A stretch of DNA of 9,361 nucleotides. Source: Deltaproteobacteria bacterium. GTDB taxonomy: Bacteria; Myxococcota; XYA12-FULL-58-9; JAUUZB01. The notes under the pieces are model-generated. The model saw only the letters and a list, made by a program, of their open reading frames with translations. It did no database searches and had not been told where the DNA came from. Location of the stretch: NCBI GenBank assembly GCA_030590185.1, contig JAUUZB010000077.1, positions 1 to 9,361 of the forward strand. The letters are read 5' to 3'. The translations under genes were made by a program, and so were the position numbers. Each line of letters starts with the position of its first letter. Positions within the stretch are counted from its first letter, which is position 1. Positions 1 through 7,484 of this stretch are shown here, piece after piece.

Positions 1-1350
1 ACCCTCGGGGTGAGCTGGGCGGTGCGCAAGGATGGCCGCGAGTCCTACGAAGCCTACCTAGCAGCGAGCACCAGCCTCGATCAGCTCTCGGCCCGCACCA
101 AGGCGACCCGCGTCAGCGAGCCGTGGTTGGCGCAATGCGAGCCGGCCAGCGCCGAATGGTCCGCCACGGTCGAGACCTCTCGGGCCAAGCTCGCGGAGCT
201 CAACGACACCACTCTGGCCGAGCTCAAAAAGGAGATCGACGAGGACAGCTTTTGGAGTTTTAGCCGCGTCGGTGAGCTCAGCCACACCCTCAATGATCAC
301 CGCGAGAGCGCCATGGGTCCGGCCGCCGCCATCGGCAACGATCTGGATCGTTGGTTGACCTTCAAACGGGAGCTCCCCGATCGAGTGGCCCAATTTGAAG
401 CAGCGTACCAACGGGTGGGCGCCGCCAAGCTAGAGCGACTCACCCGTGATCTCAAACGCGCCCGCAAGGACTGGCCCGACGCCGCCCACGACCGGCTCAC
501 GGGCCCCTACGATGAGGCGGTCACCGCGCAGAAGACCGCCCTCGAGACCTGGCGCGCCCACGCCAGCGCCCACCAGGCAGCCAAGCGCGGGCAGCTCGAC
601 GCCGCGGTCTGTCAGAGCCTCCCGGAGGGTTGGCGCACCATGGCCGGGCTCGGCGAGGCGGTGCGGCGGGCGGAGGAGCAAATCCCAGCGCAGATCCTCC
701 AGCTCTACGCCGCCTGGGAAAAGATCCTAGTCGACATGGAGGTCAAGGATGGGATGGATGTCACCTTTGCGCATCACTATCGCACCGTGCGGGTGTCGGT
801 GGCGCCGGGCGGCAAGGCGAGCGGACCACAAATTACCGACGCTTGGGAGTCAGTTGCCAAATCGATCTACGACGCCTCGGAGCAACACATGGGGATGACC
901 ATCGCCCACAAGGCCCCCGGTAAGTTCGACGACGAGGCGGTGAGTGAGGTGGCCCCGGCCGGCTACAGCCTGTTGCCGCCGCCGGGCCAGGACAAAAACC
1001 GCTTCGGTCGCTGGCAGCCCGGTACCGGCGAAGGCTCCAAGTGGATCTGGGTGCCGGCCTTCGTCGGCCTGGGGACCATTTTCTGGGCCAACCACCACGT
1101 CCCGACCCGGGGCATGGGCCAGCGCTACGCCGACGCCCGCACCAACCGTAAGGTCTTCTTGGGGAGCGGCGCCTTTGGCAACAACGGCAGCTTCACCCGG
1201 GCGCGTTACGGCGACTCCAAGTACTACCGCAACAACATGTTCAAGAGCAGCAAGTACATCTCGAGCGGACGCACCTTCCGGGGCACCCGCTACACCTCGA
1301 GCTACCGCAGCGGCAGCTCGAGTGGCAGCCGCTACGGGGGAGGAAAGTGA
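1..1350 (+). CDS. Coiled-coil protein with C-terminal membrane segment and Ser/Gly/Tyr/Arg-rich tail, 5' partial (DUF1190/YgiB-like C-terminus)
   Basis: The reading frame is open to the left edge, and the GTG at position 10 has no visible ribosome binding site, so the gene probably starts outside the window. At least 449 residues are seen. Residues 1 to about 240 are charged, Ala/Glu/Arg-rich and probably helical or coiled-coil, with heptad-like stretches. A compact region follows, then a G-Y-S-L-L-P-P-P-G-Q-D motif. One hydrophobic segment (about residues 348-365, WIWVPAFVGLGTIFW) is probably a membrane helix. The last 85 residues are rich in Ser, Gly, Tyr, Arg and Asn and end SGSRYGGGK. The order hydrophobic W-x-P segment, YADART-like motif, GAFG motif and Ser/Gly tail recalls E. 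coli YgiB/YjfM (DUF1190), whose genes pair with polyamine-type ATP-grasp and DUF350 genes. That resemblance is from memory and is an inference. The next gene starts 2 bp after the stop codon, which supports an operon. Confidence 0.75.
   Translation, partial: TLGVSWAVRKDGRESYEAYLAASTSLDQLSARTKATRVSEPWLAQCEPASAEWSATVETSRAKLAELNDTTLAELKKEIDEDSFWSFSRVGELSHTLNDHRESAMGPAAAIGNDLDRWLTFKRELPDRVAQFEAAYQRVGAAKLERLTRDLKRARKDWPDAAHDRLTGPYDEAVTAQKTALETWRAHASAHQAAKRGQLDAAVCQSLPEGWRTMAGLGEAVRRAEEQIPAQILQLYAAWEKILVDMEVKDGMDVTFAHHYRTVRVSVAPGGKASGPQITDAWESVAKSIYDASEQHMGMTIAHKAPGKFDDEAVSEVAPAGYSLLPPPGQDKNRFGRWQPGTGEGSKWIWVPAFVGLGTIFWANHHVPTRGMGQRYADARTNRKVFLGSGAFGNNGSFTRARYGDSKYYRNNMFKSSKYISSGRTFRGTRYTSSYRSGSSSGSRYGGGK
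1339..1343 (+). promoter_or_regulatory. Shine-Dalgarno site setting the DUF350 gene start
   Basis: GGAGG lies inside the 3' end of the upstream gene, 9 nt before the ATG at 1353 and only 3 nt before an in-frame GTG at 1347. The spacing favours the ATG as the real start, so the DUF350 protein probably lacks the two extra N-terminal residues given by the GTG. Confidence 0.6.
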
Positions 1351-1352
1351 CC

Positions 1353-2225
1353 ATGGAGCTCATCTCGACCGAGATTTTTTCCCTGGCCCTGGGCATCGCC
1401 TACCTCATCGCCGGGGTGATGGTGCTGGTGATCGCCCGCTACGTGCTCGACTGGCTGACGCCCTACAACCTCGATGAGGAGCTGACCGAGAAGGATAACC
1501 CGGCGTTGGGGTTGCCGGTCGCTGGCTACTTCATCGCGGTGGTGATCATCTTTCTCGGCGCCGCCTTTGGTCCGGAGCTCGAAAGCGATCTCGGGGGGCT
1601 CGACCTGCTGTTGGTGGTCGGCATCGACGTCGCCTACGCCCTCGCCGGCATCCTGGCGCTCAACCTGGCGCGGCTGTCGGTCGACAAGCTGGTGCTCACT
1701 CAGTTCGACACCAAAAAGGAGATCATCGAAGACCGCAACGTTGGCACCGGCGCGGTGGAGGCCGGTTCCTACATCGGCAGCTCCCTGATCATCGCCGGCG
1801 CCATCCACGGTGAGGGCGGCGGCCCACTCACCGCCCTCGTCTTCTTCCTGCTCGGGCAGCTCGCCTTGATCCTGTTCGCGCGCTTCTACCAGCTGATCAC
1901 CTCGTATGATCTGCACGCCGAGATCGAGCGGGACAACGTCGCCGCCGGCGTGGCCATGGGGATGAGCATGATCGCCATCAGCATCATCGTCTTTAAGGGT
2001 ACGGTGGCGGAGTTCGAGAGCTGGAGCGAGAACCTCACCTGGTTCGGGATCGAGATCCTCCTGGGCTTTCTCCTGCTCTATGGTCTGCGCAAGCTCACCG
2101 ACCTGGTCTTTTTGCCCGGCTCCTCCCTCGACTACGAGATCGCCAACGATCAGAACCTCAACGCCGCCTGGGTCGAGGGCGCCATCGCCAACGGCTTCGC
2201 GGTGATGATCTTCTTTTTGCTGTGA
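1353..2225 (+). CDS. DUF350 (YjfL-like) membrane protein with four repeat units
   Basis: A 290-residue integral membrane protein with about eight predicted helices (roughly 10-32, 53-73, 84-106, 135-152, 158-182, 196-214, 229-249, 269-289). Each pair of helices is joined by an acidic loop that ends in a conserved Asn: EKDNPALG (N49), EDRNVGTG (N129), ERDNVAAG (N195) and NDQNLNAA (N268). This is four copies of the two-helix DUF350 unit. E. coli YjfL is about half this length. The biochemical function of DUF350 is not established. The family is often encoded beside spermidine-synthase-like, SAM-decarboxylase-like or glutathionylspermidine-synthase-like genes, so a role with polyamines or the inner membrane is inferred. 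ATG 1353 is preferred because of the well-spaced GGAGG. The stop codon overlaps the next gene's GTG (GTGA at 2222-2225), so translational coupling is likely. Confidence 0.9.
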   Translation: MELISTEIFSLALGIAYLIAGVMVLVIARYVLDWLTPYNLDEELTEKDNPALGLPVAGYFIAVVIIFLGAAFGPELESDLGGLDLLLVVGIDVAYALAGILALNLARLSVDKLVLTQFDTKKEIIEDRNVGTGAVEAGSYIGSSLIIAGAIHGEGGGPLTALVFFLLGQLALILFARFYQLITSYDLHAEIERDNVAAGVAMGMSMIAISIIVFKGTVAEFESWSENLTWFGIEILLGFLLLYGLRKLTDLVFLPGSSLDYEIANDQNLNAAWVEGAIANGFAVMIFFLL

Positions 2226-3901
2226 GCGAGGCCACACCGACCGCGCCGCTGGGGCGCTTCCGTTACACCCGCGCCTTCCTAGCCGTGTCGATGTTGGTGA
2301 TGGGCACCTGCGGCATCGTCTACGAGTATGCCCTCGGCCTGCAGGGCAACAACCTGCTGGGCTCCTCCCACGAGCAGATCTTCGTGATCATCGGTATCAT
2401 GATGTTCGCCATGGGCATGGGTGCCCTGGGCCAGCGGCGCCTGGAGCGGGATCTGGTCGACTGGTTCTTGCGCTTCGAGCTGCTGCTCGGGTTGCTCGGC
2501 GGTTTTGGCGCGCTACTCGCCTATGTCGCCTTCGTGCACCTGGTCGCCCACGAATTGGTGCTCTACGGCCTGGCCTTTTGTATTGGCGCGTTGATCGGTT
2601 TGGAGATCCCGTTGTTGATCCGGATCAACAGCACCCACGCCGACAGCCTGCGGACCAACCTCGGGGATATCCTGTCCATGGACTACGTCGGCTCCCTGGT
2701 CGGCGCCCTGTTGTTCACCTACGTGTTGTTGAGCTGGGTTTCCCTCGCCTCGATCGCCATGATCATGGGTTGCGCCAACGTCGCCCTAGCGGGGTTCGGC
2801 CTCGCCTTCTTCTGGCCCTTGGTCCGGCGACCCGGGTTGCTGGTGGTGGGTATCGGCGGTGGCGCGTTGCTGCTCACCGCTGGGCTCCTGTTTGGCGACG
2901 GCTGGGTCGCGGCGTTGGAGCAGCGTTGTTACGAGGATCCGATCCTGCACAGCGAGACCACCCGCTATCAGCACTTGGTGCTCACCCAACGCGCCGAGCG
3001 GAGCCGTCTCTACATCAATGGACATCTGCAATTCGACTCGCGCGACGAGGCGATCTACCACGAGCAGCTCGTGCACGTGCCGATGACCCTCGCCCCACGT
3101 CACGGCCGGGTGTTGATCCTCGGCGGCGGGGATGGGCTGGCCTTACGCGAGCTGGTCGGCTACCGCGACGTGCGCGAGGTGACCCTCGTCGATCTCGACG
3201 CGCGCATGATCGCCCTGGCGAGTGAGCACCCGGAGCTGGTGCGGCTCAACCACGACGCCTTTGCGGACGCGCGGGTTTCGACCACCGTGGCGTCACCGGC
3301 GCGGAGCCCCGGGCCAACCGAACGGATCGCCCGCCCGAGCCACCTGCGCCGCGAGCTGCTCGACGACGACATCTACGACCTGGCCGAGGTCGAGGTGTTC
3401 ACGGTCGACGCCGATAACTTCGTCCGCGCCGCGGGCGGTCTCTACGACGTGGTGCTGATCGATCTCCCGGATCCCCGCACCCTGGAGCTCGCTAAGCTCT
3501 ACTCAGTAGATTTCTACAGGGCCCTGCGCGAGCGCCTGGCGCCGGGGGCGCTCGTGGCGTTGCAGGCGACCAGCCCCTATCGGGCCCGGGACGTCTTTTT
3601 GTGCATCGCCGAGTCCCTGCGGGTGGCCGGCTACACCGTGCTTCCCTACCGCGATTACCTGCCGAGCTTCGGCGACTGGGGTTGGCAGCTGGCCTGGACC
3701 GACGGTTCGAGCGAAGAGGCGATGCGGGCGCGCATTGCAGCGGTCACCGAGCTTGCGGTGCCCACCCGTTACCTCACCCCGGATTTGTTGCGCGCTTCCT
3801 TCGTTTTTGGGCGGGACGCTCTGGTGCCGCCGCCGGACCTGCGGCCGAACACCAAGATGCGGCCGGTGATCACCGCCTATTACAACCGGGGGTTTCGGTA
3901 G
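2222..3901 (+). CDS. Membrane-anchored spermidine-synthase-like aminopropyltransferase (COG4262 type)
   Basis: A 559-residue protein with about seven N-terminal helices (roughly 18-40, 52-70, 83-106, 111-134, 154-172, 173-198, 204-225) and a cytoplasmic polyamine-synthase domain. Visible motifs include a YQHL...Q.D...YHE region (about 250-285), the nucleotide-binding loop GGGDG (301-305), acidic LVDLD (D324, D326), VDADNF (396-400), catalytic-type IDLPDP (D414, D417), then KLYSVDFYRAL and LPSFGDWGW. The family transfers, or is predicted to transfer, an aminopropyl group from decarboxylated SAM; the acceptor of this membrane-bound branch is not known. The helices include GLEIPLL and SMDYVGSLVGAL motifs typical of the branch. 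An insertion of roughly 37 residues lies between R351-V352 and D396, where related enzymes have only a few residues. The GTG start overlaps the DUF350 stop by 4 bp and no Shine-Dalgarno site is seen, so translation is probably coupled. Confidence 0.9.
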   Translation: MSEATPTAPLGRFRYTRAFLAVSMLVMGTCGIVYEYALGLQGNNLLGSSHEQIFVIIGIMMFAMGMGALGQRRLERDLVDWFLRFELLLGLLGGFGALLAYVAFVHLVAHELVLYGLAFCIGALIGLEIPLLIRINSTHADSLRTNLGDILSMDYVGSLVGALLFTYVLLSWVSLASIAMIMGCANVALAGFGLAFFWPLVRRPGLLVVGIGGGALLLTAGLLFGDGWVAALEQRCYEDPILHSETTRYQHLVLTQRAERSRLYINGHLQFDSRDEAIYHEQLVHVPMTLAPRHGRVLILGGGDGLALRELVGYRDVREVTLVDLDARMIALASEHPELVRLNHDAFADARVSTTVASPARSPGPTERIARPSHLRRELLDDDIYDLAEVEVFTVDADNFVRAAGGLYDVVLIDLPDPRTLELAKLYSVDFYRALRERLAPGALVALQATSPYRARDVFLCIAESLRVAGYTVLPYRDYLPSFGDWGWQLAWTDGSSEEAMRARIAAVTELAVPTRYLTPDLLRASFVFGRDALVPPPDLRPNTKMRPVITAYYNRGFR

Positions 3902-3903
3902 AC

Positions 3904-5418
3904 GTGAGCCTCGAGCGAGTCAGCGGGGGTTGGGCGCTGGCGTGCGCCGTGGCGATCAATCTAACACCCGTGGTAGCGCGGGCCGATCCGTCCGCGAGCT
4001 TGGCTGTTGGCCTGACCCCCGCGGCGACCCGCGGCGATCCCTCCACGACCCTGGTCGGGCATTGGAGCTTTGACGCCAAGGGGGGCGCCCGGGCGCTCGA
4101 TGTTTCGGGCCATGACCGACACGCGACCCTGGTGGGCAACGCCGAGCGTGGCGACGGGGCCGTGGGCCGTGGTCTGACCCTGGCCGGTGATCCGGGTCAC
4201 CTGCTGCTCCCGGCCGGTTCCTTCGACGGCTGGCGAGCCACGAGCGTCGCCGCCTGGGTTGAGCCGCGCGCCGGTGGCGCTGGGCGTTTTCGGACCCTGT
4301 TCGAGGCGAGCGGCGGCCCTCGCAGCAAAGGTTCGCCGCGCCTGTGGTTGGGACTCAACGCCAAGAGCGGCAACTGGCTCTGCCGACTGACCACCGACGC
4401 CGGTGAGCATCACCGCCAGGGCTTCGTGGCGACCGCGGCCCTTGGTCGCTGGGTGCACGTCGTGTGGGTCATCGACCTGCCGCGCGGGGTCATCCATCTG
4501 TTCGTGAATGGCAAGCGCCGCGCCAGCGCGACCGGGTTGACCCTGGACGGCGCGCGGATCGCTGGGTCGTCAGCCGGCGCCCTCCTCATCGGCGGGAGCT
4601 CGGTGGAGCCGGACCATGGTTGGCGCGGAGGCATCGACGAGCTGCGCATCTATCGCGGCGCGCTCAGCCGGGATGAGGTCGCGCGCCTCTACGCCGAGAG
4701 TCCTCCTCCTCCGTCACCGCCGCGGCCTTCAGTGGATCCTGGATCCTTGATTGCCCACTGGAGCTTCGAGCGTCCCGCAAGCCCGAGCGCGAGCCAGAGC
4801 GCCATCCCCAACCGCGTCGGTGACGCACATGCCGGCACCATGGTGGGCGCGCCGCGCCTGGTCCCCTGCAAGATCGGCACCGGCATCGCCCTGGATGGCA
4901 AACGGGACGCTGTGCGCATCGCCGGCGAGGCCCTGTTCGACGGTTGGAACGCGGTGAGCGTTGCTGCCTGGGTACGCCCGGAAAAAGGCGGCAAGGGCAG
5001 CTGGCCGACCTTGATCGAAAAGGCCTCCGGGGCCGAGCCCAAGCACCCGCACGTATTGTGGGTGGGCCGCAATGGCCCGTCCGGAAAGTGGGCCTTCCAA
5101 CTGGCCACCGACCTGGACGAAAACTACTTTCACAGCTTCGGCGTCCGTTTGCCCTACGGCCAGTGGAGTCACGTCGTGACGGTGGTGAACATCGCCGACC
5201 GGAGCGCCCAGCTCTTCGTCAACGGTGAGCTCGCGGCACAACGAGAGGCATTGCCCCTGCTCGGAACGACCCTCGCCCTCCACCCGACTGGCGCCTGCGC
5301 CGTCGGCATGATCGCCGCGGGCGAGAACAACTACTGGAAGGGCCAGCTCGACGAGGTGATGGTGTTCCGTGGTGCCTTGAGTGCGGCCGAGGCCAGGGCT
5401 CTGCATAGCGGGGGATAG
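3904..5418 (+). CDS. Secreted protein with two tandem LamG/concanavalin A-like domains
   Basis: The GTG at 3904, 2 bp after the preceding stop, gives 504 residues with an N-terminal export signal: hydrophobic core ALACAVAINLTPVV and a probable cleavage after ARA (residue 27). Two Laminin_G_3-like jelly-roll domains follow, about 50-265 and 282-502. Each opens with a G/A-H-W-S-F motif (W54, W286) and has FDGW, SVAAWV.P, a W.HVV strand, LFVNG and a closing G.[IL]DE[LV]..[FY]RGALS...E...L signature. A proline-rich linker (267-279) separates them. LamG domains bind glycans or proteins; the ligand here is unknown, and no enzymatic domain is present. The frame stays open for about 300 bases upstream inside the synthase gene, but that extension has no signal peptide and reads as an overlapping shadow. 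Cys14 could suggest a lipoprotein (LAC), but it sits before most of the hydrophobic core, so signal peptidase I cleavage is likelier. It is probably the last gene of the operon. Confidence 0.85.
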   Translation: MSLERVSGGWALACAVAINLTPVVARADPSASLAVGLTPAATRGDPSTTLVGHWSFDAKGGARALDVSGHDRHATLVGNAERGDGAVGRGLTLAGDPGHLLLPAGSFDGWRATSVAAWVEPRAGGAGRFRTLFEASGGPRSKGSPRLWLGLNAKSGNWLCRLTTDAGEHHRQGFVATAALGRWVHVVWVIDLPRGVIHLFVNGKRRASATGLTLDGARIAGSSAGALLIGGSSVEPDHGWRGGIDELRIYRGALSRDEVARLYAESPPPPSPPRPSVDPGSLIAHWSFERPASPSASQSAIPNRVGDAHAGTMVGAPRLVPCKIGTGIALDGKRDAVRIAGEALFDGWNAVSVAAWVRPEKGGKGSWPTLIEKASGAEPKHPHVLWVGRNGPSGKWAFQLATDLDENYFHSFGVRLPYGQWSHVVTVVNIADRSAQLFVNGELAAQREALPLLGTTLALHPTGACAVGMIAAGENNYWKGQLDEVMVFRGALSAAEARALHSGG

Positions 5419-5509
5419 GTTCATTGTTCCCGTCAGCCCTCGACGATCTCTGACCGGCAGGCGCGCCCCAAAGCTGATCTATTGCCCATCTTCGAGTAGT
5501 CTCAGGTAG
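5419..5509 (+). other. Intergenic gap, no confident promoter or terminator
   Basis: This 91-base gap separates the LamG gene from the FGE-fold gene. A short inverted repeat (GTCAG/CTGAC, 5 bp stem) is present but has no T-run, so it is weak as a terminator. No clear -35/-10 pair is seen. A new transcript may begin here, since this is the first real gap after three tightly packed junctions. Confidence 0.35.
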
Positions 5510-5521
5510 GTGTCTCACCGA

Positions 5522-7459
5522 ATGAACAGGTGCCGCCACATTCCGCTCGTCATCGGGGCAGTCCTGGGTGGACTGGTCCTTGCCGTGGGATTGCGGCCGG
5601 CCTTTGGCAAGGACGACGCGGCCACCCCGGCCCACGCGCCGCCGCCGGCCAAGGCGTCACCCGCGGATCTCTCCTGCGACGCGGCAGAGGCACCAAAGGG
5701 CATGGCCTGCATCCCTGGGGGACCCGCGGTCATCGGCTCCGACGAGGATACCCCCGCCGAGAGCCCGCGCCACACCGTGCAGCTCTCGACTTTTTTCATC
5801 GATCGCCGTGAGGTGACCAACGCCGAGTTCCGGGCCTGCATTCGGGCCGGGGCCTGCCCCAAGCGCGAGGACCCGTCGCGGGCGCTGCGTCCATTCCTCG
5901 GGGCCAATCTGCCGTTTCTACCGGCCAGCTGGTTGGGCGCCAGCCGCTTCTGTGCGTGGGCGGGCAAGCGGCTGCCGAGCGAGGCGGAGTGGGAAAAGGC
6001 CGCCCGCAACGGCGCCACCGCACAACGTTTCCCGTGGGGGGATGCGCCCCCGTCCTGTGAACGCGCGCACTTCGATGCCTGTAAGCCGCGTCGCACCAAA
6101 CCGGTCGGCAGCCTGCCAGCCGGGGCCTTCGGTCTGGTCGACATGGCCGGGAATGGCTACGAGTGGGTCAACGACTGGGCCACCGACTGCTACGGCGGCT
6201 GCGAGCGCGCCTGCGGCGAGGACTGCCTAGGTGACGACCCGCTCGGGCCCTGCGGCGGCGGGATCGCGTGCGAGGGTTTTAGCCAGCGCCTGCTCAAGGG
6301 TGGCGGCTGGCAATCGTCCGCCGAAGAGCTGCGCGCCTCCTGGCGACTCCCGGCGAAGCCGAGCGGTGATGCGCCGCGCGCCAGTTTCCGTTGCGCGACC
6401 AGCCAAACCCAGCTCACCCGGGCACCCTTCTGGCACCTCCAGAAACGCGAGCCCCCAGCCTCGCTCCAACCCCCGAGCGCCGAGCAGCTCGCCCTGTTCC
6501 TGAACGTGCGGGACGACACCAACGTGTTGACCATTCCGGAATGCGAGAACCAGGGCGAGGCTAGTCACGACTGCCGTGATCCGATGAGCTACATCAAGAG
6601 CAACGAGGGCCTGCGCCGGTTGTTCTCCCCCTACATCGAGAACCTCGGCGGTGGTTATGTCGGCATCGGTTCGGACCAGGGCTACGACTTCATCTCCGAG
6701 GCGCGCAGCGAGTGGGCCTGGCTGTTCGACTACGACCCGGAGGTGGTGCGCGTCCACCAGGTGCTACGCGCCGTGATCCTCAACGCTCGGGACCCCGAGT
6801 CCTTCCTCGATGCATTTTTGCCGGAGAACATTGGCCGCACCAAGCGGTGGGTCCGGCGCTCCCTGCGCGATCGTCCGAAGGAGATCCAACCGACCCTCGC
6901 CACCCTGGCGCGCAATCGCGAATTGCTCCACGAGCACTACCTCGACAGTAGTGAGGTGCGACCGGCCTTTGGTAGCTTCGGCTGGCTCGCCAACCCCGGC
7001 CACTATCGTTACATCCGGCAGATGTATCGCCAGGGTCGCATCCAGATCCGCAAGGGCAACCTCCTGACCGACGTGGTGATGCCGGAGATCGCCTCGAGCG
7101 CGCGGGCCCTCGGCGTGCCGATCCGAATCTTTTACGCCTCCAACGCCGATGATCAATGGGATCTCACCGAGCGCTACCGCCAGAACCAGATCGGCTTGCC
7201 CATTGACGAACGCTCGGTGGTCCTGCGCACTATTCTCGGCCGGCACCTCGACGGCTTCGGGGACGAGTGGGCCAAGTGGGTCTTCGTGGTGCATGGCGCC
7301 GAGCACCTGCACCGCACCCTGCAGCGCAACCACACCCGGCTCACCGCGGATCTCATGGTCGAGGCCCTGCCCACCCACAACGAGCGCCTGTACACGATTG
7401 GACTGCCCGGCCGCGAGAGCCTCCGCGCCGAGGCGCCCCATCCGGGACCGGGGGGCTGA
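5522..7459 (+). CDS. Exported FGE/SUMF1-fold protein fused to a C-terminal LIC_10091-like region
   Basis: From ATG 5522 the protein has 645 residues. A GTG at 5510 would add four residues. AGGTAGG at 5504-5510 lies 11 nt before the ATG, so the ATG is preferred. The N-terminus has a basic end and hydrophobic core (IPLVIGAVLGGLVLAVGL) with likely cleavage after AFG, so export is predicted. Residues about 60-292 are an FGE-sulfatase domain: FIDRREVTNAEFRACI, GKRLPSEAEWEKAARNG (148-164), GNGYEWVNDW (210-219), LKGGGW (W263) and closing SFRC (C291). The cysteine pair of true formylglycine-generating enzymes is absent after GGGW, so sulfatase activation is unlikely. Six cysteines cluster at 223-250, probably forming disulfides outside the cytoplasm. 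Residues about 320-645 form a second domain with GGGYVGIGSDQ (376-386), EARSEWAWLFDYD and a late VVHGAEHLHRTL segment. It recalls the uncharacterised LIC_10091 family (from memory, moderate to low certainty). The exact function is unknown. Confidence 0.8.
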   Translation: MNRCRHIPLVIGAVLGGLVLAVGLRPAFGKDDAATPAHAPPPAKASPADLSCDAAEAPKGMACIPGGPAVIGSDEDTPAESPRHTVQLSTFFIDRREVTNAEFRACIRAGACPKREDPSRALRPFLGANLPFLPASWLGASRFCAWAGKRLPSEAEWEKAARNGATAQRFPWGDAPPSCERAHFDACKPRRTKPVGSLPAGAFGLVDMAGNGYEWVNDWATDCYGGCERACGEDCLGDDPLGPCGGGIACEGFSQRLLKGGGWQSSAEELRASWRLPAKPSGDAPRASFRCATSQTQLTRAPFWHLQKREPPASLQPPSAEQLALFLNVRDDTNVLTIPECENQGEASHDCRDPMSYIKSNEGLRRLFSPYIENLGGGYVGIGSDQGYDFISEARSEWAWLFDYDPEVVRVHQVLRAVILNARDPESFLDAFLPENIGRTKRWVRRSLRDRPKEIQPTLATLARNRELLHEHYLDSSEVRPAFGSFGWLANPGHYRYIRQMYRQGRIQIRKGNLLTDVVMPEIASSARALGVPIRIFYASNADDQWDLTERYRQNQIGLPIDERSVVLRTILGRHLDGFGDEWAKWVFVVHGAEHLHRTLQRNHTRLTADLMVEALPTHNERLYTIGLPGRESLRAEAPHPGPGG

Positions 7460-7462
7460 TCG

Positions 7463-7484
7463 GGCACACCCCGAGTCGTGTGCC
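7463..7484 (+). terminator. Hairpin just after the FGE-fold gene, possible terminator
   Basis: GGCACAC (7463-7469) and GTGTGCC (7478-7484) form a perfect 7-bp stem with an 8-base loop, starting 4 bases after the stop codon. There is no T-run after it, so it is not a classical intrinsic terminator. It could instead be an mRNA-stabilising or attenuating hairpin. Confidence 0.35.

Noticed and set aside
944..1477. A 177-residue + strand frame across the junction of the first two genes.
   Set aside because: It is Ala/Arg/Ser/Pro-rich with no domain and overlaps the coded tail of the first gene and the start of the DUF350 gene.
1332..2237. A 301-residue open frame on the - strand opposite the DUF350 gene.
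   Set aside because: It is Asp/Glu/His/Gln-rich, mirrors the codons of a membrane protein gene, has no recognisable domain, and exists because high-GC DNA is poor in stop codons.
3601..3903. The LamG reading frame stays open for about 300 bases upstream, inside the synthase gene.
   Set aside because: This extension reads as Arg/Gly/Pro-rich shadow sequence overlapping the conserved synthase C-terminus. The GTG at 3904 gives a clean signal peptide.
4735..4747. GGATCC repeated twice within 13 bases, like a cloning scar.
   Set aside because: It encodes the natural VDPGS linker between LamG domains in frame; chance repetition in GC-rich DNA is enough to explain it.
5522..7459. Calling the FGE-fold gene a sulfatase-activating enzyme for a sulfate pathway with the ASST-like gene.
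   Set aside because: Catalytic cysteines are absent, no sulfatase gene is in the window, and ASST enzymes do not need formylglycine.
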